Source: an uncultured delta proteobacterium (GTDB taxonomy: Bacteria > Desulfobacterota > Desulfobulbia > Desulfobulbales > Desulfocapsaceae). Taken from it: a stretch of 64,000 bases of DNA. This document shows, piece by piece, positions 35,169 through 42,986 of this stretch (within the stretch, counting starts at the first letter, position 1; each line of letters begins with the position of its first letter). The position numbers were made by a program, and so were the translations under genes. The stretch covers positions 1-64,000 of the forward strand of contig CAIQWD010000018.1 in the NCBI GenBank assembly GCA_903875445.1, given 5' to 3'. Under the pieces are notes generated by a model. The model was not told where the DNA came from, did no database searches, and worked only from the letters and a program-made list of their open reading frames with translations.

Positions 35169-37066
35169 TGGACGAGATCTTCGCAGGCAGCGGTGTCGGT
35201 CGGATAGAGGTCTTCGAGGATGAGGGTGATGGCAAGGATCTGCTCCTCCCTTTGCACCTTCATAAGAACGCTGCCGCTGGCCGGTCCGTGCAGCATATAA
35301 CGCAAGGGGGTTATGGGATGGTTTGGACCTACGGCCTGCCCGTCCATCTCGACAATGATATCCCCGGCAACAAGGCCGGCCTTGGTTGCCGGACTGTTGT
35401 CGGCGACAAAGGAGATCATCGGCTGGTTGTTTTCCGCGCGGCCTATGATCAGACCGGATTTGTCGCGGGGAAAGGCGACATTGAAACTGATACCTTCTTC
35501 CAGGATGATTTTCTGTTCGGGATAGTTGAGGAAGAGGTGAAAATGGCGCAGGGTGGAGTTGCCGAGATTGCCCCCGACTTCGCCAAGCGCCGTCGCCCCG
35601 ACGCCTTTTTCAATGGGAAGGGAGATGAGAGGCAGGTCGAGCCGGAAACGGTCGATTTGCAAGCAGTTGAACTGAATATTCCTCTCACGGGAAAGCCCCG
35701 ACATGCCTTGGCTGACGATTTCCACCCCCACTCTGTCGAGCAGCCCGTGCTTTTCGGCAAAGGGGTAATGGATGGAGCTGTGATAGGAGCCGAGATCAAG
35801 GCTCCAGAGGCTTTTGAAGGTGCCATCAATGGTTACCGGCAGGGAGAAGGTCCGGTATTTCAGCGGGGCATCGATCACTACCCCGGACCCCTGGTAATGA
35901 AAGGATTCGGGGGCGTGGAAGGTGACCTGTTTCCGGTCGTAATCGATCTCCACCACGAAGCGGGAGAGGAAGTCATAGCCGAGGATGCCGACCATCAGCG
36001 GTTCGTAGCTCCTGGCCTCCAGGCCTTTTGAAACATACAATTTCTGGCTGTCGAAGTGGATGGAGCCGACCTGATGCCCGGGTACCTTGACGAAGGACAG
36101 GTCGAATAATGCACCAAAGCCGTAACCCTTGATATTACCCTGGACTTCCATACCAAGTTTTTCAGCATACTCCTGGTCGATAACCGACATCGAGGCGCCG
36201 CTGTCAAGCACCCAATATTGGGTGTCGCCGCCGACAGTGACCGGCAGATAGATAAGATTTTCAATGAATTCGAAGGGAATCGTAGCCGAGGTGTCGCCAT
36301 CGGGGAAATGGTAGCCTTTTTCTGTCCGCGGCGGCAGAAAAAGTCCTTCATCGATCCTTTGGTTGTTGGTGTAATGGGTGATCCAGGTTTCTTCGGTCTT
36401 TTCCCAGGGATGGAAGGTGTTGTGCTGATGAAAGGGCATGAGAATGCCGTCCACTTCGCGAAAATCGTCGTAAACGCTTTCTGTCTCCATATCCGGCTGA
36501 TGGTGCAGGGATTTGACCATGTACAGGGTCTCTTTATCGAAGAAGAAATGGCCGCGATCGGTATTGATGGTGTTGGTGAGTACGACCTCGTAACAGGGGC
36601 GGTCGCCTATGGTGGCAATGCCGGCGAAGGCCATGGAGAAATTGGGGGATTGCCGGTCGAGGTGTTCATACTGGTCGAGAAGTACGCTGATACGCCTACG
36701 TTTCAGGGTCTCTTCATCTTTGACGATCAGCAGTTGCCCATTGGTATCGTAGAACCAGGCGTAATCACCGCTATCGCCCTCGATCTGGGAAATGATCGAA
36801 TAGTCCTCCTCGGTCCGGTATTGCAGGGGCCGGTTTTCCCAATGTTTGAAGGTTCCCTGCAGGCCGTCGTAGTGGACCCGGCCCTCGCTCTGGCTGGTGA
36901 TGATGCTTTTCAGACGCTCAAGGCCGCCGACCGCCGCATAGTGGGCCTGCATTATTTCGTATGGGTCGGAGAGGTCGGTGCTTCTACCGGTTCCCGCCAG
37001 CAGCAGGGTGCAGAGGCATATCAGGGCAATATTGATGGCTCTAGCGGGAAAAGGTAGGCGACGCAT
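35165..37066 (-). CDS. Exported retropepsin-like protein with PDZ domain
   Basis: This 633-residue protein has a signal sequence, an N-terminal LolA-like beta domain (residues 35-240), then a retropepsin-type aspartic protease domain with the motif VLDSGAS near residue 287. A second retropepsin-like unit near 423 reads LDLGSY, which lacks the standard D(T/S)G and may be the partner half of a pseudo-dimeric active site. A PDZ domain closes the protein (residues about 530-615). It starts 13 bases after the OmpA-like lipoprotein gene and overlaps the radical SAM gene, linking the two blocks of the operon. It probably cleaves or scaffolds a periplasmic substrate. Confidence 0.88.
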   Translation of the reverse strand: MRRLPFPARAINIALICLCTLLLAGTGRSTDLSDPYEIMQAHYAAVGGLERLKSIITSQSEGRVHYDGLQGTFKHWENRPLQYRTEEDYSIISQIEGDSGDYAWFYDTNGQLLIVKDEETLKRRRISVLLDQYEHLDRQSPNFSMAFAGIATIGDRPCYEVVLTNTINTDRGHFFFDKETLYMVKSLHHQPDMETESVYDDFREVDGILMPFHQHNTFHPWEKTEETWITHYTNNQRIDEGLFLPPRTEKGYHFPDGDTSATIPFEFIENLIYLPVTVGGDTQYWVLDSGASMSVIDQEYAEKLGMEVQGNIKGYGFGALFDLSFVKVPGHQVGSIHFDSQKLYVSKGLEARSYEPLMVGILGYDFLSRFVVEIDYDRKQVTFHAPESFHYQGSGVVIDAPLKYRTFSLPVTIDGTFKSLWSLDLGSYHSSIHYPFAEKHGLLDRVGVEIVSQGMSGLSRERNIQFNCLQIDRFRLDLPLISLPIEKGVGATALGEVGGNLGNSTLRHFHLFLNYPEQKIILEEGISFNVAFPRDKSGLIIGRAENNQPMISFVADNSPATKAGLVAGDIIVEMDGQAVGPNHPITPLRYMLHGPASGSVLMKVQREEQILAITLILEDLYPTDTAACEDLVQ

Positions 37067-37078
37067 TGATGTAAGCCG

Positions 37079-37681
37079 TTAGCGAACCATGACCTCAACC
37101 CGTCGATTACGGGGCTCGGCAACGTTGTTGGCGGTGGGAATGAGTGGGTTGCCTTCCCCATGATAGGAGATAGTCATATCCTCTGGGCTGACGTTTTCAG
37201 TACGGAGGATGTCGTAAACCCGCTGCGCCCTTTCAAAGGAGAGTGTGCGGTTGTGTTCGGCGCTCCCGGTCCTGTCGGTATGACCGATTACCGAGATATC
37301 CCGGGACTGGCGTTTCTTGATGGCTTCGAGTATGTTGCCGATAAGATTTTTCGATGCATCGGTCAATTCATTGGAATTAAATTGGAAATAGAGAATAAAA
37401 CTCTCGGGCATAAGGGGTTGAACCTGGAGCGCTTCCTGAAAAACTCGCTGGGTGTCCTCCTGGCTGATTGGCGCCGGAGTGGAAGGAGCGGAGTTGTGGC
37501 CGCCGATGAAGATGGCCTTGCCACCTTCGTCCAACACCCCTGAGCCTTTATCGGTTGCAACCTTCAGGGCACCCACGGAGCCGTCGTCTGCCGGGCTGAG
37601 CACAACGAAATTTTCCTTGGCACTGCAACCGGCAAAGAGGAGCATAATTGCCGCTAGCACGATTAAGCTTTTCCAGTTCAT
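37079..37681 (-). CDS. OmpA-family lipoprotein
   Basis: This 200-residue protein begins MNWKSLIVLAAIMLLFAGC, a lipoprotein signal with the lipobox FAGC. An OmpA peptidoglycan-binding domain follows (ILYFQFNSNELT, VIGHTDRTGS, then NRTLSFERAQRVYDIL and NRRVEVMVR), anchoring the outer membrane to the wall. The ATG at 37681 has GGAG at 6 bases; an ATG four codons upstream is less well placed. It lies fourth in a cluster of envelope genes. Confidence 0.92.
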   Translation of the reverse strand: MNWKSLIVLAAIMLLFAGCSAKENFVVLSPADDGSVGALKVATDKGSGVLDEGGKAIFIGGHNSAPSTPAPISQEDTQRVFQEALQVQPLMPESFILYFQFNSNELTDASKNLIGNILEAIKKRQSRDISVIGHTDRTGSAEHNRTLSFERAQRVYDILRTENVSPEDMTISYHGEGNPLIPTANNVAEPRNRRVEVMVR

Positions 37682-37745
37682 GGGATTCTCCATTTTTGGA
37701 GGTGAAGATTTAAGTGCGACACTTTACGACCTTTTCTTACTCGCC

Positions 37746-38204
37746 TTATTCGGTAAACCTTGCCTTAAAACTGGTTTCCTCCTTGAGCATGCTGATCCGA
37801 CCGACCGGAGTATCCAGCTCAACCGCATGGGGTGCCAGTTTGCCAAGCAAACCCGATTGGTAGACAAAAGTGCCGTGCTGCATATTGAGGCGCATGGCAT
37901 ATTCGTTGGTGGCTGGGGCAAAGGTGAATTTATCCATGGAAACACGGCTGATCGGTCCCATGGAGATGAGAGTATTGTCTTCGAGGAGGATTCCTATCGC
38001 CCCATCCGAACCGGTGAGGATGGTGTCGCTCTGATAAATGCGGTCATTGGGAAACGCCGGTTTGGTCTTGCCATCCCGAAGGATGGAGACAAGACCTCGA
38101 AGCCCTTTGACTTTGCCGATCACCCTTGGTTCGGCAAAGGCCAGAAGGGGCAGGGCGCAGAGCAGCAAAACGGCCAGACAAGAGTGCAAGAGAGGTTTTT
38201 TCAT
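37746..38204 (-). CDS. FecR-domain exported protein
   Basis: This 152-residue protein has a signal peptide (ending AFA) and a FecR-like domain: GKVKGLRGLVSILRDG, then NDRIYQSDTILTGSDGAIGILLEDNTLISMG and HGTFVYQSG. Such stand-alone FecR domains are common in periplasmic proteins next to OmpA and CsgG genes, and probably bind peptide or polysaccharide. No cognate sigma factor or receptor is nearby, so a signalling role in the classical FecR sense is unlikely. Confidence 0.85.
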   Translation of the reverse strand: MKKPLLHSCLAVLLLCALPLLAFAEPRVIGKVKGLRGLVSILRDGKTKPAFPNDRIYQSDTILTGSDGAIGILLEDNTLISMGPISRVSMDKFTFAPATNEYAMRLNMQHGTFVYQSGLLGKLAPHAVELDTPVGRISMLKEETSFKARFTE

Positions 38205-38312
38205 CGCAGTTTCTCCAGTGTCAGGTATATCATCGGCAACGTGCCTGTCGAATACTTTGCAGGGATACCAGTATCTTGGCGCCGTGTAAACGTTTCATCT
38301 TCAGGCGGGGAC

Positions 38313-39776
38313 TTACAGCTCTTTGAGACTCTTCTCGGCATAGCCCTTAAGTTTATTGTGTGGTGCCTCGCTTGCCACCTTACTGAGCGTTGCCCGATAC
38401 TTACTTTGGCCCGAAGCCCCCAAGGCCTTGCACAGCCAGGACAAGGTGTCAATCCGGTCATCGCGGTCGTTGGTGCTCGTGAGATATCCTTTAAGCAACA
38501 CCCTCTCAACCGCGTCGAGTACCACCGTGTCGCGAAGCTTGGTCTTGACCATCAGCTGGGCTGCATCTTTTTGTTCCTTGGTGTTGTTGGAGTCAAGCAT
38601 CCGGAGATACTTCGCCTGTTCGGATGTCAATTGGGGGCTCTGCTGTGGTTGTGGCTGTGGCTGTGGTGGTTGTGCTTGTATTTGCGCTTGTTGACGTTGA
38701 TGTGGTTGTGGTTGCTGTTGTGGCGGTGGCGGTGGCGGTGGTGTGAAGGTTTCTTTTTTTACCGCTATGGGTTGTTTCACAGGGGTTTCATCAGAGGCAA
38801 CATTGCCTGCGCTCAGGGTCATTGAAAGGTTTCTCTCGTCATTTTTTTCTAGCGTCACCCATTCTCTGGCGGATTTATAGCCCGAGGCAGTTGCTTCGAC
38901 ATGATACGGTCCGGGGTCAAGCACCATACCCGGTTCGTATGCCTTGGAGATATTGAGGATGCGGACCTTGGCATTGGCCGGCGTTACTGTCACGGTGAGT
39001 CGTGCTTTCTTTGGTGTCGTGTCAATCAGGCTTTTCACCAGTTGGCTGTAAGTAACGGAACCGGAACTGGTTTCCTCGTCTATTTTAGCGGTGCAGATTT
39101 TCTGAGCGACACTGGTAATGGTAACCTTGCCCGTCTCAATACGCTCCACATCGAGGACTTCCCCGGTCTTCGGATGTTTTATAATCTGCCCCTCCTTGTA
39201 GACGATAAAGCGCATGCCGTTTTTTACCCCGGTGCGAATACCGAGATCCAGGGTAACCGAGTCACCGCTTCGATTGACCACATAGCCTTCAAGGGGAAAA
39301 TTTTTGATAATTTTATCCGACATCTCTACGACCATATCCTGGAGATTGGCAGTAGAGGCACCTTTAATGTTTTCAGCAGCGATAATGGAGGCACTTTCGA
39401 CATCGATGATCCGGGCGTTGATCTCGGTGACATCTTTGAACTTCATGACGGAACCGCTGATGATGACCTTGACGCCAAGCAGTTTTCCTATCTGGGTGGC
39501 ACTCGTGGCGTCGACGATCCCGGACATTGCCAGCTTCTGTTCGCCAAGGATCTTTTCAAGCATTCTTCTTTCCACCACGTCGAAGCGGCCCTCGCGGACC
39601 ATGGCGGTGGTGAACCACTCGGCGACAATAGTTCCCATGTCCTTGTTGTCGAAGTTTTCCCCTTGCAGCTGGAAATCGAGAACGGCAATTTTTGTTTTAC
39701 TGAACTCGGCCGAAGCAGAGAGGGGCACAAGTAAGGCAATTATCAAGAAAGATAGAAGCTTCATTAAATTTTTCAT
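38313..39776 (-). CDS. CsgG-like exported protein with PEGA domain
   Basis: This 487-residue protein has a signal peptide, then a CsgG/FlgO-like fold (IAVLDFQLQG, RFDVVERRMLEKIL, LGVKVIISGSVMKF). A PEGA domain follows near residues 270-330 (PANAKVRILN and GPYHVEATASGYKS). A Pro/Gln-rich linker of about 50 residues, with runs of P and Q, leads to a helical C-terminal domain. CsgG-type proteins form outer-membrane export pores or periplasmic assembly factors. No lipobox is visible, unlike true CsgG. The ATG has AGGAG at 6 bases. It may export or assemble surface polymers such as the repeat protein at 2629, but that is only a guess. Confidence 0.87.
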   Translation of the reverse strand: MKNLMKLLSFLIIALLVPLSASAEFSKTKIAVLDFQLQGENFDNKDMGTIVAEWFTTAMVREGRFDVVERRMLEKILGEQKLAMSGIVDATSATQIGKLLGVKVIISGSVMKFKDVTEINARIIDVESASIIAAENIKGASTANLQDMVVEMSDKIIKNFPLEGYVVNRSGDSVTLDLGIRTGVKNGMRFIVYKEGQIIKHPKTGEVLDVERIETGKVTITSVAQKICTAKIDEETSSGSVTYSQLVKSLIDTTPKKARLTVTVTPANAKVRILNISKAYEPGMVLDPGPYHVEATASGYKSAREWVTLEKNDERNLSMTLSAGNVASDETPVKQPIAVKKETFTPPPPPPPQQQPQPHQRQQAQIQAQPPQPQPQPQQSPQLTSEQAKYLRMLDSNNTKEQKDAAQLMVKTKLRDTVVLDAVERVLLKGYLTSTNDRDDRIDTLSWLCKALGASGQSKYRATLSKVASEAPHNKLKGYAEKSLKEL

Positions 39777-39839
39777 CGTAAACTCCTAAGCCGGGTGGAT
39801 GATACAATCATCCCGAGGCGTTTTGATTCGGATATGGAA

Positions 39840-40967
39840 TTATTGCAAATTCAAGGCAACACGATTACCGGCAACATTGGTGACTGCCAGTTTGGCATCG
39901 TCCACAACCTTGCTGTCGATCCGGTCACAAAAGGTTTCGACGCTCCCCTTAAAAAGAACGGAGAGTTCCAGCTTGCCGCCGCCGAAGTTTCTCTTGGTAA
40001 CCGAGAGTACCCCCTCGGTGTCTTCCAGGACTTTAGCCGCACTTTTTTGTAAGCCGTAGCTTTTCACGCCGGAGATGACGATTTCGTAACTCGCGCCATT
40101 GTTGACCGTATCCTGGAAGGAGGTGACTATCGCCTCGAAGAGTTTTTTGTCCATGAGAGTGGTTGCCGCTTTGGCGGCTGCCTGGGATTTGGCAATATCC
40201 TCGGCCAGATGGACCGCCGCTCCGGTAGCCGATTTAGTGGCGACAATGCGGCCGTTCGAGCAGTTGACTACCTTAACCGTAAGGCTTGCCTGCCCGGATT
40301 TCATGCCCGAGCCCTTGAGCACTTCATTGTCCAGAATACTCTTTCTGACGCTTCCTACCACCACGTATTCCGCGCCATTTTCCGCCCCGAGTTTGGCGGC
40401 GGCCACCGGATCACCGTCGATGGCCTTGCGGATAAAGGGATCATCTTTCGCCATCAGCGCTGCCGCCTGTGCCGGATCGACCAGGTCAAATCCTTTGCCC
40501 TGGAGATAATCGACAACCGTGCTTTCGGCGTTCTGTCCGCCTTCTTCCTGAATGAGGACCATGGTCCGGGGTTTATCCATGGAAACGAGGAGAATCTTCA
40601 AGGCCATCAGATCGGCGGTAATTGAATCCAAAGAGACAACCGCACTGATCTTAACGGACCAGGTGTCTCCTTTCTGTTCTTCTTTTATGGTCGTATAACT
40701 ACGAACCGCGCCGAAACTCTGGGTGATGACCTTGTCTTTTTTCAGCATAAAGTTTTCGACTTCGGTCTGAGAGCTGAGTACCACGCCGATACCTTCCTCG
40801 ACCGCCGCTCTTTTTGCCTGCAAAAGGGCATCCTGTTTGGATGCGCCGTGGCCCTCGGCGGTAATGGTCTTATCGCCGGTTGTTTTTGTTGTACTGGGTT
40901 GGGCAGCGAGTACCGCGCCGGGAACGAGAAACAGAAGGAAAATCACTGCCAGTAGGAGGTCTTTCAT
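39840..40967 (-). CDS. FlgT/LPP20-like exported protein
   Basis: This 375-residue protein has a signal peptide, then the LPP20/FlgT N-terminal motif (ITAEGHGASKQDALLQAKRAAVEEGIG) and later CsgB-like/FlgT middle and C-terminal pieces (VLIQEEGGQNAE, SVRKSIL, and a final FKGSVETFCDRID). The FlgT family works in flagellar or envelope structures. No flagellar gene is nearby, so a general envelope role is more likely. The ATG has GGAG at 7 bases. It is the first gene of a ten-gene minus-strand run. Confidence 0.8.
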   Translation of the reverse strand: MKDLLLAVIFLLFLVPGAVLAAQPSTTKTTGDKTITAEGHGASKQDALLQAKRAAVEEGIGVVLSSQTEVENFMLKKDKVITQSFGAVRSYTTIKEEQKGDTWSVKISAVVSLDSITADLMALKILLVSMDKPRTMVLIQEEGGQNAESTVVDYLQGKGFDLVDPAQAAALMAKDDPFIRKAIDGDPVAAAKLGAENGAEYVVVGSVRKSILDNEVLKGSGMKSGQASLTVKVVNCSNGRIVATKSATGAAVHLAEDIAKSQAAAKAATTLMDKKLFEAIVTSFQDTVNNGASYEIVISGVKSYGLQKSAAKVLEDTEGVLSVTKRNFGGGKLELSVLFKGSVETFCDRIDSKVVDDAKLAVTNVAGNRVALNLQ

Positions 40968-41034
40968 GCCTCGACTCCGTTAGGTGAAGTTGTAGGGACA
41001 AGGTGCGGGAAATGAATGTTAATTAGTATTAGAT

Positions 41035-41063
41035 AGCATATTATCTATCGCATAAAAAAACAA
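41035..41063 (-). promoter_or_regulatory. Candidate promoter of the ten-gene run
   Basis: TTGTTT-N17-TATGCT reads on the minus strand in an AT-rich stretch about 70 bases upstream of the FlgT-like gene. Confidence 0.4.
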
Positions 41064-41241
41064 TGACCATCAATTCTTTTCGCGGGTAAATGGCGGATGA
41101 CGGGGGTGCGGATCAGTCTGTTGCCAAAGTAATTGCACGCAGCAGGTTGTAGATAGGGGCAGGGGATGAAGGAGGGGGGATGGCAAGGGCAGGCTGTTCG
41201 CTTTGTCCGGAGCGGGCAGCCTGCTGCAGAGGTTTCGGCTA

Positions 41242-41781
41242 TCAACCGAGCAGGCAGTTCTGGTCAATCTGAAAGACCTGCATCATAATGGAATGGTCGA
41301 TCATTCCGACTCCCTGGGCCAGGGCATCGACCATATCCCTCTCGTCCCAGCCGAGTTCCTTTAAATTGGCGATATCGGCCGCGGTGATTGAGTCCGGTTT
41401 TTTCATGGAGCGGATGACGAAACTCAGCATGGCGCTTTCATGGGCTTCAAGCATCGATTTGCTCGGATCGTCTTCCATTGCTCGGATGCTGTCATCGTCG
41501 TTGCCAAGTTTTTTTAAGAGATGGCGGTTGAAGTCCATGCAGTAGGAATAATCGAGGGTTTGCGCCGCCAGATAACGGATATGGGCGAGGAGAGCGAAAC
41601 TCAGTTTCGGGTGTTTGCCGAAATACCTGATCCGTTTCAGTTGCAGCTCAAAAAGAGCCGGACTGGCGCTGAGGAGCTGCATTGGTTTAGGGATCGCCCC
41701 GACATTTTTCATGAACATTTCATAACCTTCCTTAACAATCCCTTCTGCATTTTCAGGTGCTACCGTTGTAATAAGTGCCAT
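41242..41781 (-). CDS. AhpD/CMD-fold protein
   Basis: This 179-residue protein belongs to the carboxymuconolactone decarboxylase/AhpD-like fold: KPMQLLSASPALFELQLKRI, then LSFALLAHIRYLAAQTLDYSYCMDFNRHLLKKLG, where AhpD has its CxxC. Only one cysteine, Cys near residue 102, is present, so the standard disulfide reductase mechanism is unlikely. The second half is helical and conserved in the family. It is divergent from a LysR gene and separated by a clear palindrome, so it may be under LysR control. Confidence 0.82.
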   Translation of the reverse strand: MALITTVAPENAEGIVKEGYEMFMKNVGAIPKPMQLLSASPALFELQLKRIRYFGKHPKLSFALLAHIRYLAAQTLDYSYCMDFNRHLLKKLGNDDDSIRAMEDDPSKSMLEAHESAMLSFVIRSMKKPDSITAADIANLKELGWDERDMVDALAQGVGMIDHSIMMQVFQIDQNCLLG

Positions 41782-41816
41782 GGTTTTTGCCTCTTGTCAG
41801 AGTGTTGATGAATGGT

Positions 41817-41843
41817 CGGTCAGTGGTACACAGCGACTGACCG
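41817..41843. promoter_or_regulatory. Palindrome between divergent genes
   Basis: CGGTCAGT-N11-ACTGACCG is a perfect 8-base inverted repeat between the AhpD-like and LysR genes. It has the size of a LysR-type or other operator. Confidence 0.45.
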
Positions 41844-41932
41844 TGATGAATTGTTATGGCAAAATACCAAGGATCTGGTTATAAGTAAAATTAATATATA
41901 TAATCTATTTAATAAGGACAGGTAATCAAAAC

Positions 41933-42858
41933 ATGCATAATCTCGAAATCAAACACCTCCGCATGCTTCGTGCCATTACCGACAGCGGCAATATGACCAG
42001 GGCAGCGGAAAAGCTGTGCCTCACCCAATCCGCCCTCAGTCAGCAATTGAAGGACATAGAAGGCAAGCTGGGCACCGACCTGTTCTTTCGAACCCGCAAA
42101 AAATGATTGTCACCGAAGTCGGCAGGCAGCTTCTTGAAACCGCAACCCAGGTAATTGAGGCGGTGGATTCGGCGGAAGAGGATATCTCCAGGAAGATCTC
42201 CGGCGAAAGAGGCGAACTCAAGGTGGGGACCCAATGTATTTTCTGTTACAAATGGCTGCCGCAGGTACTGCATCGCTTCCATCACAAGTTTCCCGGTGTT
42301 GAAATTGAGGTGGGGAATTCCGCCGATCTGTCCTGCGAACTGGAAGAGAAAAAATATGATCTGATCATCTCCGGGGCGGTGTCGCCGGATGGTACGCAAA
42401 CCTCCGTTCCCCTCTTCCGCGATCAACTAGTCTGCATCATGAATGCGGACCACCCACTCTCCACCTGCAGTTTCATCAAGTTTGAGGATTTTCGCGGTAA
42501 TAATCTCATCTCCCACACCGACAAAGGTAAAAACCGCTTTTACCAGCAGACACTGAAAGTAAAAGGCATAGAGCCGAAAAGGATTATGAACGTCGGCGCC
42601 CCGCAGGCCATTATCGAAATGGTCGCCGCCGGCTTCGGCATCAGTATCTTCCCCCGTTGGGCGATTGCCGGTGCCTTGAAAACCTGGCCGATCGTCGCCC
42701 GGCCGATCGGTCCGAGAGGCCTGCCCCTGACCTGGCATGCGGTCTCTCTCGGCCACACCAATACCCCTATATATCAACAGGAGTTCATTAGAAATATCAG
42801 CATGTTGAATGTTACAGAGCAGACCATGATAACCGGTCAACAGGCGATCGCCCGGTGA
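41933..42858 (+). pseudogene. LysR/MetR-like regulator with a frameshift
   Basis: From ATG 41933 a normal LysR helix-turn-helix is encoded (NLEIKHLRMLRAITDSGN, then LCLTQSALSQQLKDIEGKLG) until RTRKK and a TGA at 42104. The remaining LysR protein (MIVTEVGRQLLE onward, with the co-inducer domain up to 42858) continues in the -1 frame. Rejoined, the protein has about 308 residues, the normal length for LysR, and resembles MetR-type homocysteine-responsive regulators. The break lies in the A6 run 42098-42103; seven A's would restore it. It could be a sequencing error, a real mutation, or a site of polymerase or ribosome slippage. The ATG has AGGACAGG upstream. Confidence 0.8.
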
Positions 42859-42891
42859 CCGGTTCTTCACTACAATTTATTAGTGTCTAAT

Positions 42892-42920
42892 TTGCCATCT
42901 CCCGCATTTTATAATATAAC
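42892..42920 (+). promoter_or_regulatory. Sigma-70 promoter of the signalling island
   Basis: TTGCCA-N17-TATAAC matches the sigma-70 consensus 5/6 and 5/6 with ideal spacing, 67 bases upstream of the first kinase start. Confidence 0.6.
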
Positions 42921-42986
42921 CTTGTATAAGAGCTGTGCAGAACGTAAAAGCTTGATACGTTAACACCACATTGCGAGGTTTTCGGC

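Noticed and set aside
42104-42106. TGA in the LysR gene as selenocysteine
   Set aside because: The downstream homology is in a different frame, so read-through would not restore the protein; a frameshift explains it.
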